6,178 bases of DNA, from contig PSRL01000201.1 of the NCBI GenBank assembly GCA_003176035.1, positions 1 through 6,178 on the forward strand. Direction: 5' to 3'. The notes under the pieces were generated by a model. The model was not told the DNA's origin. It saw only the letters and a list, made by a program, of their open reading frames with translations, and made no database searches. Shown piece after piece: positions 1 through 4,971 of this stretch. Position 1 is the first letter of the stretch. Each line of letters starts with the position of its first letter. The position numbers and the translations under genes are program-made. Origin of the DNA: Verrucomicrobiota bacterium (GTDB taxonomy: Bacteria > Verrucomicrobiota > Verrucomicrobiia > Chthoniobacterales > Xiphinematobacteraceae).

Positions 1-1
1 G

Positions 2-145
2 GGAGCGATATTTCTACCCGCCATGCCCTCTTTCTATAGTAAACCACAAAATCTCGAGGAATTTATCGACACTGTGGTTTGGCGAATCTTAGACCAGTTG
101 GGTCTCCCCTCTTCAAGTGCTTGTCGCTGGCAAGGAAACGAGTAA
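2..145 (+). CDS. ubiX: Flavin prenyltransferase UbiX, C-terminal end (5' part outside the window)
   Basis: UbiX attaches a dimethylallyl group to FMN, giving the prenylated FMN cofactor used by UbiD-family decarboxylases in quinone synthesis and related pathways; it is a soluble flavoprotein. Only the last 47 codons are visible. They read GAIFLPAMPSFY followed by SKPQNLEEFIDTVV and RILDQLGL, which matches the family's C-terminal pattern of a glycine-alanine strand, a proline-rich turn ending in FY, a K-P dipeptide, then a helix ending in a leucine-aspartate-x-leucine-glycine motif. The final arginine-tryptophan pair before the TAA at 143-145 also fits. The family is usually about 190-200 residues, so roughly three quarters lies to the left. 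The reading frame is open to the window edge. The ATG at 23 is internal, not the start. No ubiD or other quinone gene is visible nearby. The identification rests on a short but characteristic tail. Confidence 0.85.
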   Translation, partial: GAIFLPAMPSFYSKPQNLEEFIDTVVWRILDQLGLPSSSACRWQGNE

Positions 146-164
146 CAGAGGCTGCTCATTCTAC

Positions 165-199
165 GGGTTATGCCTTATGTGGCATAATCCGCATGCGGA
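165..199 (+). terminator. Hairpin plus 12-bp palindrome after ubiX
   Basis: Twenty bases after the ubiX stop, GGGTTATGCC (165-174) pairs with GGCATAATCC (181-190) around a six-base loop, giving ten pairs including one G-U. It overlaps a perfect 12-bp palindrome, TCCGCATGCGGA, at 188-199. There is no U-run immediately after the hairpin, so it is not a classical intrinsic terminator. It may stabilise the ubiX mRNA 3' end or be a protein-binding site. The structure is seen directly; its function is a guess. Confidence 0.35.
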
Positions 200-238
200 A
201 TATTTGCTAATTAAGGAAAGATTATAAGTCCGTTCCGA

Positions 239-287
239 TTAGGTATTACGTACCCCTAACGCGGAGTAAAGATCCCCTCTTTTTTTG
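239..287 (+). terminator. Weak terminator-like stems with a T7 run
   Basis: A small stem (GGTA 242-245 with TACC 251-254, extended by TTA/TAA across a two-base bulge) is followed by AAAGA (268-272) pairing with TCTTT (278-282), and the T-run continues to 286. This could end the ubiX transcript about 140 bases after its stop. The stems are short and AT-rich, so confidence is low. The rest of the 146-580 spacer shows no convincing gene or tRNA. Confidence 0.25.
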
Positions 288-542
288 CCTCCATGAATAT
301 AATAAAGTTCCGCAAGTTTTTGACTTTCCCCGGAACCAAAACATTTTTAAGAAAACAGAATTTGTCTGAAACAGCTGACGAGTTGAGGAGAGTCTGTTCG
401 AAATTTAGTAATCTTTTGAACATCGGCCATTATTTTTTGTCTAACCCACTTCTCTCCTTAGGTAGTCCCGAACCACTTATTAACAAATGTGCAAATTTTT
501 TTCCGAAAATTTACGACATCTACTGTAGACCTTTGCTCTGCT

Positions 543-548
543 TATAGT
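543..548 (+). promoter_or_regulatory. Possible -10 box for the sigma factor gene
   Basis: TATAGT matches the TATAAT consensus at five of six positions, lies 33 bases before the ATG at 581, and has TG a few bases upstream. No good TTGACA box sits 16-18 bases upstream. A second, more distant candidate is TTGAAC (416-421) with TCTAAC (440-445), spaced 18 bases. Both are consensus readings only. Confidence 0.25.
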
Positions 549-580
549 GTCGATCACGTAACCTCAATTATTTTATAAAT

Positions 581-1426
581 ATGGCAATGGAAGATTCCGA
601 GACAGGATTTCAACAGTACCTCCGCGATATTGCACAGTTTCCACTATTGACCCCCGAACAAGAAGTTGAGCTAGCTGCAAAAATCAAGCAAGGTGACCAA
701 CAAGCGCGGGCAACAATGGTACGAGCCAATTTACGGCTCGTCGTTAAGATTGCACGCGACTATGCTAATATTGGCTTACCGTTACTGGATTTAATTTCAG
801 AAGGCAATATCGGCTTGATGAAGGCGGTTGAGCGTTTTGACCCTACTAAGGGTGGAAAGCTCAGCACCTATGCGGCGTGGTGGATTAAACAATCCATTAA
901 ACGTGCGCTTGCAAATCAGAGTAAGACGATTCGACTTCCAGTTCATCTTGTCGATAAAATCTCGAAGATGAGGCGAGTTTCGATGCAAATGACGGAAGAA
1001 CTCGGACGCGAACCAACCGATGAAGAATTGGCAGATGAAATCGGGCTTTCTTCCATAAAAGTGGCGCAACTTAAGAGTGCGGCGGTGCGCCCTGCTTCTC
1101 TTGATGCTCCCATTAACGAAGAGGATTCCACAGAATTTAGTGAAATTGTGGGCGACATGGAAGCGCTTGACCCATTTGAGCACCTGCGCGACAAAGACTT
1201 ACGTGATGAGGTCACTGAGTTATTGGATGTTTTGGATGAGCGCGAGCGCCAAATTATTAGCTCACGTTTTGGTTTGGACGGCTCTAAACCCAAAACATTG
1301 GAAGAGGTTGGCGAAAATTTTGGAGTAACCCGTGAACGTATTCGCCAACTCCAAAACATGGCTCTCATGAAGCTGAGAAAGGCCATCCACCAGATTGAAG
1401 CTCCGCACAAAGCGGCGGTTTTTTGA
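581..1426 (+). CDS. RNA polymerase sigma-70 family factor (RpoD/RpoS type, no region 1.1)
   Basis: This 281-residue sigma factor would direct RNA polymerase core to promoters. Region 1.2 spans about 8-41 (GFQQYLRDIAQFPLLTPEQE). Region 2 spans about 46-125, with the core-binding LLDLISEGNIGLMKAVERFD and the -10 recognition helix containing YAAWWIKQSIKRAL. Region 3 spans about 128-200. Region 4 spans about 208-272, and its helix-turn-helix (TLEEVGENFGVTRERIRQLQ) contacts the -35 box. It starts directly with region 1.2, so the acidic region 1.1 of classical RpoD, and the large non-conserved insert between regions 1 and 2, are absent. The length is closer to RpoS or group-2 factors. The ATG at 581 has no clear Shine-Dalgarno sequence; ATG 587 is an alternative, and an in-frame stop at 545-547 rules out a longer protein. 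Whether it is the primary factor or an alternative one cannot be decided here, so no symbol is given. Confidence 0.93.
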   Translation: MAMEDSETGFQQYLRDIAQFPLLTPEQEVELAAKIKQGDQQARATMVRANLRLVVKIARDYANIGLPLLDLISEGNIGLMKAVERFDPTKGGKLSTYAAWWIKQSIKRALANQSKTIRLPVHLVDKISKMRRVSMQMTEELGREPTDEELADEIGLSSIKVAQLKSAAVRPASLDAPINEEDSTEFSEIVGDMEALDPFEHLRDKDLRDEVTELLDVLDERERQIISSRFGLDGSKPKTLEEVGENFGVTRERIRQLQNMALMKLRKAIHQIEAPHKAAVF

Positions 1427-1457
1427 AGCGACCATCCATAGTGAAACACCTATAACA

Positions 1458-1478
1458 ACAGCCTTTATTCTCGGCTGT
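1458..1478. other. Small hairpin downstream of the sigma gene
   Basis: ACAGCC (1458-1463) and GGCTGT (1473-1478) form a perfect 6-bp stem with a nine-base loop, 32 bases after the sigma factor stop. Neither strand carries a U-run directly after it. It may protect the 3' end of the sigma mRNA or be incidental. Confidence 0.3.
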
Positions 1479-1485
1479 CACATAA

Positions 1486-1527
1486 GGAAGGAAAAAGGGT
1501 TGATTCGGCGCTGCCGGATCAACCCTT
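1486..1527 (-). terminator. Strong 15-bp hairpin, intrinsic terminator on the minus strand
   Basis: AAGGGTTGATTCGGC (1495-1509) pairs with GCCGGATCAACCCTT (1513-1527) around a GCT triloop: 15 consecutive pairs with one T-G mismatch (a wobble on one strand). On the minus strand the stem is followed by TTTTTCC, the hallmark of an intrinsic terminator, so it would stop transcripts coming leftward from pyk or from the structured block. On the plus strand it is preceded by an A-run but followed by ATCCCCCC, so it would stop the sigma transcript less well, though the stem alone could block or protect it. Confidence 0.7.
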
Positions 1528-1530
1528 ATC

Positions 1531-1540
1531 CCCCCGGGGG
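1531..1540. repeat. CCCCCGGGGG palindrome
   Basis: A 10-bp fully self-complementary C5G5 tract lies just beyond the terminator hairpin and is the most GC-rich run in the spacer. It may simply extend local structure; no function is assigned. Confidence 0.3.
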
Positions 1541-1592
1541 CATTACCACAAGCAGACTATGCTCGTCGATCCTGAAAGAGGCGTTTGAGCTA

Positions 1593-1610
1593 GTACACAT
1601 GGATGTGTGC
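1593..1610. repeat. Short near-perfect inverted repeat
   Basis: ACACAT (1595-1600) and ATGTGT (1603-1608) are separated by only GG, with one further G-C pair and a G-T step outside. As DNA it resembles a small dyad operator, and as RNA a tight hairpin. It lies in the otherwise featureless stretch between the terminator and the structured block. Confidence 0.25.
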
Positions 1611-1630
1611 GGGTATTGATAGTAAAATTT

Positions 1631-1867
1631 CGACCAGAAAATTCAGTATGGGATGAGAAACCTGGTCGCAGAAGTTTTTGAGAAAAAGGGATCAAAAGCC
1701 TCCGCCGCCAAGACGCGAAGGAGTAAGTGTAGCCTTGGGCTTACTCGACGACTGAGCAACGCAGGCGCCGGATACTTTTCAGCCCTTTTTCAGGGTGTAT
1801 AGGGGTTTCGCTATACTATACCCCTGGTGATAGCTGCCGGATTGTAAGGGAGAACCCTTATTACCAG
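1631..1867. ncRNA. Candidate structured RNA region or repeat cluster (strand undecided)
   Basis: Between the sigma gene and pyk almost every segment pairs with a neighbour. CGACCAG (1631-1637) pairs with CTGGTCG (1662-1668). A long imperfect palindrome follows at 1682-1791 (listed separately). GTATAG (1797-1802) pairs with CTATAC (1811-1816), or alternatively AGGGGT (1801-1806) with ACCCCT (1820-1825). CTGGT (1824-1828) pairs with ACCAG (1863-1867), enclosing TAAGGG/CCCTTA (1845-1850 and 1855-1860). This density of exact pairings is unlike the other spacers here and suggests a folded RNA or a cluster of palindromic repeats. I see no match to RNase P RNA, tmRNA, SRP RNA or 6S RNA signature sequences. 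A minus-strand RNA would be followed by the intrinsic terminator near 1490, which slightly favours that strand. Confidence 0.4.
1682..1791. repeat. 110-bp imperfect palindrome with nested stems
   Basis: The outer stem GAAAAAGGG (1682-1690) pairs exactly with CCCTTTTTC (1783-1791). Inside it, AAAAG (1694-1698) pairs with CTTTT (1775-1779), then TCCG (1701-1704) with CGGA (1769-1772), a C-C mismatch, and CGCC (1706-1709) with GGCG (1764-1767). The apex has GAGTAAG (1721-1727) pairing with CTTACTC (1740-1746). From memory, the right arm (GAGCAACGCAGG, then TTTTCAGC) resembles palindromic intergenic elements of several bacterial groups such as Geobacter relatives; I could not check this. It could be a dispersed palindromic repeat, a structured RNA, or both. 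Confidence 0.5.
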
Positions 1868-1884
1868 GAGATCTAGACCTAAAA

Positions 1885-1908
1885 GGAAAAGGGCCTCAAA
1901 GGCATTTT
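1885..1908 (-). terminator. Weak terminator-like hairpin after pyk
   Basis: About 35 bases past the pyk stop, GCCT and AGGC (1893-1896 and 1900-1903) form a stem with a three-base loop, flanked by A and T tracts. On the minus strand the stem is followed by CCTTTTCCTTTT. The four-pair core is short, so it is probably a leaky terminator, with the stronger one near 1490 as back-up. Confidence 0.3.
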
Positions 1909-1937
1909 CATTTTATAGTTCTTTCGCTATTAATGCC

Positions 1938-3344
1938 CTACAAGGCTATTCTGAGCTGAATAGAACGAAACAATTCATGTTCAGTGACCAAGTCACCAAT
2001 AACCACCAATTGATCTCCGGTTTGTATGAAGCCTCGCTCCTTCATAATGGCTTCGGCTCGAGCAAGCGTATCATCTAACTCTGAAGCGAATTCCATCTGA
2101 ATTGGAAAAATATTCCAATTTAATGAAAGACGATGAACGATTGTCTCAGCGGGAGAAAATGCAAACACTGGTGCCCTGGATAGCCGGAGATGGCTGACAT
2201 AATCAGCCATAATGCCTCGGCGTGTAAAAACCATTAATTTGGAACCAGGCAACGACGCTGCTAAGACTACAGCTGCTTTTACTGTTTTTTGCCGCACATC
2301 GACAATAATAGCTTTGTCCGAGTAGGGTGGTATTTCGGGACTTTGCTCGATCCTGCGCGCTACGCGATCAAAGATCCTCACACAATCCACAGGATACTTC
2401 CCTATTGTTGTTTCTCCGCTGAGCATAATAGCATCTGCTTGCTCAAAAACTGCATTGGCAATATCAGTGATCTCCGCACGAGTCGGTACCGGATTTTCGA
2501 TCATGGACTCCAACATGTGAGTTGCAACAATCACAGGTCTCCCAACTTGCAAACATCTTGTAATTGCAAGACGTTGGATAATAGGCAGTTCCTCAATCGG
2601 GCATTCAATCCCCAAATCGCCTCGCGCAATCATAATCGCGTCAGCTTCCCAAATGATTTCATCCAACACCTGAACGGCGTGTTGGTCTTCGATTTTTGCT
2701 ATGATATGTGCCGAGCTTTTATGTTTATTTAAAACATCCCGAAGCATGCGAACATCATTGGCTTCCCGACAAAAACTGAGCGCTACGAAATCGACACCCA
2801 TTTCCACACCCGCTGCAATATCGCCCAAATCCTTTTCGGTTAAAGGTGGCAGATTGACTCTCACTCCCGGAAGATTGATATGGCGCCTAGACCCCATTTT
2901 TCCACGCGTCAGCACTTTACAACGAACTTTGTTGTCATACTTCGAGAGGACCTCCATGTGCAGCACGCCATTGTCTACAAGCACAATATTTCCGACTGAG
3001 ACATCATCAAAAAAACCGTCGTAATTGACATCCACTGAGTAAGGTTCGTTGCTTGTAGCACCACGAACCGTAAATTCCAAAATGTCTCCGATTTTCAGTT
3101 CAAATGGCGTTTTCAGAGTTCCGGTACGAACTGCCGGTCCTTGCGTATCCAAAAGGATGCCAACTACCTTATTCAGGTCACTGGAAATTTGGCGGATTTT
3201 TTTAACGACATTGCGAACCCACTCCTGATCGGCATGGCTCATATTGAGTCGAAAGACATCAACTCCAGCCTCAATCAGCTCTTTCAATTTCTCCGGGGAA
3301 TCGCTGACGGGTCCTAATGTACTGATAATTTTTGTCTTACGCAT
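1938..3344 (-). CDS. pyk: Pyruvate kinase, type II
   Basis: Pyruvate kinase transfers phosphate from phosphoenolpyruvate to ADP, giving pyruvate and ATP, the last cytosolic step of glycolysis. The 468-residue product has the usual length and order: the barrel opens with MRKTKIISTLGP and FRLNMSH (31-37); a B domain runs at about 70-170; the barrel resumes with the active-site segment IIAKIED (214-220), where K217 is the catalytic lysine and E219 a metal ligand; then ARGDLG (240-245, metal ligand D243), ATHMLESM (274-281, T275) and LSGET (308-312). The C-terminal domain covers about 350-468. I chose ATG at 3344 because the protein then begins like family members and a GGGG lies just upstream; a TTG at 3353 would add three residues. 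Unusual residues are Q68 in DTQGP (usually lysine), D220 after the KIE, and H276 (often glutamine). No glycolytic gene adjoins it. Confidence 0.96.
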   Translation of the reverse strand: MRKTKIISTLGPVSDSPEKLKELIEAGVDVFRLNMSHADQEWVRNVVKKIRQISSDLNKVVGILLDTQGPAVRTGTLKTPFELKIGDILEFTVRGATSNEPYSVDVNYDGFFDDVSVGNIVLVDNGVLHMEVLSKYDNKVRCKVLTRGKMGSRRHINLPGVRVNLPPLTEKDLGDIAAGVEMGVDFVALSFCREANDVRMLRDVLNKHKSSAHIIAKIEDQHAVQVLDEIIWEADAIMIARGDLGIECPIEELPIIQRLAITRCLQVGRPVIVATHMLESMIENPVPTRAEITDIANAVFEQADAIMLSGETTIGKYPVDCVRIFDRVARRIEQSPEIPPYSDKAIIVDVRQKTVKAAVVLAASLPGSKLMVFTRRGIMADYVSHLRLSRAPVFAFSPAETIVHRLSLNWNIFPIQMEFASELDDTLARAEAIMKERGFIQTGDQLVVIGDLVTEHELFRSIQLRIAL

Positions 3345-3634
3345 AATCCCCAATGATATTTAGCCAACCGACGATGTGCTGATTCCCTAGCACTAACCTG
3401 GCGGAACGCTTTGAGCAAACAAAAGCATCGACTTTCACAAAATTGGTATGAGGCATTCTCTAGAACCTCTGTCATACAAACAGCCAGCTGGTTCTTTCCG
3501 TCCACTTTGGGGAGAAACTGATTGACTTTTCGACGCCTTGAAAAAACCGGCTTCTTCCGTCAAGACTCTAATTGCCCGACAAAGTGACACTCCCGGCAAA
3601 TGGAACCCCTCCACAAATTTGACGTCTGATGGAA

Positions 3635-3665
3635 AGAAAAAATCAAACGCACATAGTAGCGGTTT
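3635..3665 (-). terminator. Intrinsic terminator of the PotD-like gene
   Basis: Read on the minus strand just past the TAA at 3670-3672, AAACCGC pairs with GCGTTT (3659-3665 with 3645-3650, one bulged C) around an eight-base loop and is followed by GATTTTTTCTTT. The position and U-run fit an intrinsic terminator. The stem is short. The remainder of the 3345-3634 spacer contains no gene I can support and no clear pyk promoter. Confidence 0.5.
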
Positions 3666-3669
3666 CCCT

Positions 3670-4788
3670 TTATTGAGGACGGATTCCTTCTACAAAGTGA
3701 TCCAGATCCTGAAATATGACTGAACTTAACGGGGGAAGCATTTGAAGGGTGGACTTCGGAAAATCCGAGGACATAAGGTCAAGACATCTCTGTTCGTCTT
3801 TGGGAAGGAGGCTTCTCGCAAGGCGGTTGGGATTAAAATATGGATACTGATGTGCAATGCTTGCGCTGATATCCGGACGCAGAATAAAATTAATAAACTT
3901 CTCAGCTGCCGCGAGATGGCTGGATTCCTTTGAGATCGCCAGGCTTTCGATGAAAAGATGAGCCCCACTGGGGGGGACTACCCATTTGAATTTTGGATCC
4001 TCTTTCATCAAAACGTTAGCTTCCCCGCTCCGCATGATGGCTACCACGGCATCTCCGCGGCGTAAAAGAGTCTGTGGAGGAATGCCGGGGCCGTAAGTAC
4101 CGACGAGTGGTAACCATGCTGCCAATTTTTTGCGAACATCTTCTAAGTTCGAGGGTGTGACACTTTCGAAACCGAGTTGTAATTGAGCCAAAGCACAAGC
4201 GACAATTTCGCGGTTGTCATCGGGTATGGCAATGCGTCCGGCATATTTCCGAATAAAGACATCCTCGTAGGTCTTGAGCTCACCCTCGATCTGCGCCGAA
4301 TTATAGACAATCCCCAAAATGCCGCCGAGATAGGGTACGGTATATTGATTGGAGGGGTCAAAGGACTTTCCGGAAAAACAGGAATCCACATTTCGCAAAT
4401 TGGGAATTCTTTCAAGAGACAATGGGGCTAGCCTTCTCTCGTGGACCAAATCCGCGGCAAGGCTCTCTCCCGGCTGGAGTATGTCGTACACTTTCGGGGA
4501 GGTTGCAAAGAGACCTTGCATTTCCACATCAGAATCACAGACTTGTATTCTAACGGGAATCCCCGTTTCTTTTTCAAAGACCGCCACGACACTCGCCGGA
4601 AGGTATTGAGACTTTACCAGGAGGTGCAGCCCCTCCTTGGAGACATCCTTGACGTTTGCGACGGAAGCAGCTCGTTTACAGGAAGCCAATAAGAAAGCAA
4701 CCGCAACGGATAGCAGGAGACATTTGCTCAAAATCCAAGCCATCCGAAAAAAATTTTGCCTCAATAAGGTCCTGCGCCAGCCGATCAT
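3670..4788 (-). CDS. potD: PotD-like ABC transporter substrate-binding lipoprotein
   Basis: The family captures polyamines or similar small cations outside the inner membrane and hands them to a PotABC-type permease. The 372-residue product begins with a basic segment, a hydrophobic stretch (about 18-34) and a lipobox LASC with the lipidated cysteine at C37, so it should be an anchored lipoprotein. Homology to PotD shows in YLPASVVAVFEKETGIPV (62-79), FDPSNQYTVPYLGGILGIVYN (143-163), YAGRIAIPDDNREI (182-195) and FIESLAIS followed by FINFILRPD (279-307). Aligned by eye to E. coli PotD, D191, E194 and Y317 are kept at ligand positions, but the tryptophans W34, W229 and W255 become K59, R253 and F279. 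The ligand may therefore not be spermidine, and the symbol is by similarity only. The start at 4788 has a weak GAGAG upstream; M16 (4743) would give a more compact signal peptide. No permease or ATPase gene adjoins it. Confidence 0.85.
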   Translation of the reverse strand: MIGWRRTLLRQNFFRMAWILSKCLLLSVAVAFLLASCKRAASVANVKDVSKEGLHLLVKSQYLPASVVAVFEKETGIPVRIQVCDSDVEMQGLFATSPKVYDILQPGESLAADLVHERRLAPLSLERIPNLRNVDSCFSGKSFDPSNQYTVPYLGGILGIVYNSAQIEGELKTYEDVFIRKYAGRIAIPDDNREIVACALAQLQLGFESVTPSNLEDVRKKLAAWLPLVGTYGPGIPPQTLLRRGDAVVAIMRSGEANVLMKEDPKFKWVVPPSGAHLFIESLAISKESSHLAAAEKFINFILRPDISASIAHQYPYFNPNRLARSLLPKDEQRCLDLMSSDFPKSTLQMLPPLSSVIFQDLDHFVEGIRPQ

Positions 4789-4804
4789 AGCTCTCTACTT
4801 TTTA

Positions 4805-4820
4805 GGAAATGCAGATTTCC
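4805..4820 (-). promoter_or_regulatory. Hairpin just upstream of the PotD-like start codon
   Basis: GGAAAT (4805-4810) and ATTTCC (4815-4820) form a perfect 6-bp stem with a four-base loop. In the minus-strand mRNA it ends 16 bases before the start codon at 4788, next to the likely ribosome-binding region TAAAAAGTAGAGAG. It could affect ribosome access. Confidence 0.35.
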
Positions 4821-4833
4821 GCAAGAGGGACAA

Positions 4834-4866
4834 ATAGGCACTAATCGCCTATAGGTTCCAGTGCCT
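4834..4866 (-). promoter_or_regulatory. Two mutually exclusive stems in the PotD-like leader
   Basis: AGGCACT (4836-4842) pairs exactly with AGTGCCT (4860-4866). The same left segment can instead form ATAGGC/GCCTAT (4834-4839 with 4847-4852). The two stems share bases 4836-4839 and so cannot coexist, the layout expected of a leader switch. The palindrome CCTATAGG (4849-4856) lies inside. No known riboswitch class was recognised. The pairing is seen; a regulatory role is inferred. Confidence 0.35.
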
Positions 4867-4884
4867 GCCCCGCACAATATCCGG

Positions 4885-4918
4885 TTCGCGAGGAAAGCAT
4901 TTTGACCCTCACCGCGAA
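4885..4918. other. Bulged hairpin downstream of the M16 gene
   Basis: TTCGCGAGG (4885-4893) pairs with CCTC (4907-4910) and GCGAA (4914-4918), nine pairs with a three-base ACC bulge. It sits about 55 bases after the M16 stop on the minus strand. No U-run follows, so it may be an mRNA 3' structure, not an intrinsic terminator. Confidence 0.35.
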
Positions 4919-4971
4919 ATTTGGGCATCATCGCACCCGAGCTTTTGACATACTCCAGTCATATCTCAATA

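Noticed and set aside
293..547. 84-codon open frame upstream of and in frame with the sigma gene
   Set aside because: No recognisable domain, cysteine- and phenylalanine-rich composition typical of translated spacer, no ribosome-binding site, and it ends in a stop 33 bases before the sigma ATG. It does not look like a sigma region 1.1.
146..580. tRNA gene in the ubiX/sigma spacer
   Set aside because: No T-loop GTTCGAnTC sequence or acceptor pairing was seen on either strand here or elsewhere in the window.
1395..1619. 74-codon plus-strand frame spanning the sigma gene end and terminator
   Set aside because: It overlaps the sigma gene in another frame and translates straight through the 15-bp hairpin; it is best explained as chance.
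1620..1870. tmRNA, RNase P RNA, SRP RNA or 6S RNA
   Set aside because: None of their conserved core strings could be found on either strand, such as the SRP tetraloop region, the RNase P GAGGAAAGTCC motif, the tmRNA tRNA-like end or the 6S closing stem.
3314..3505. 63-codon minus-strand frame overlapping the pyk start
   Set aside because: It starts with GTG without a ribosome-binding site, runs 31 bases into pyk in another frame and resembles nothing I know. Its codons are not absurd, so a decayed upstream gene remains possible, but the support is too weak.
3345..3634. pyk promoter
   Set aside because: No pair of -35 and -10 boxes with acceptable spacing was seen on the minus strand; single weak matches were not enough to list.
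3538..3723. 61-codon plus-strand frame in the pyk/PotD spacer
   Set aside because: It begins at a TTG, overlaps the 3' end of the PotD-like gene antisense, and crosses a terminator hairpin. No domain is visible.
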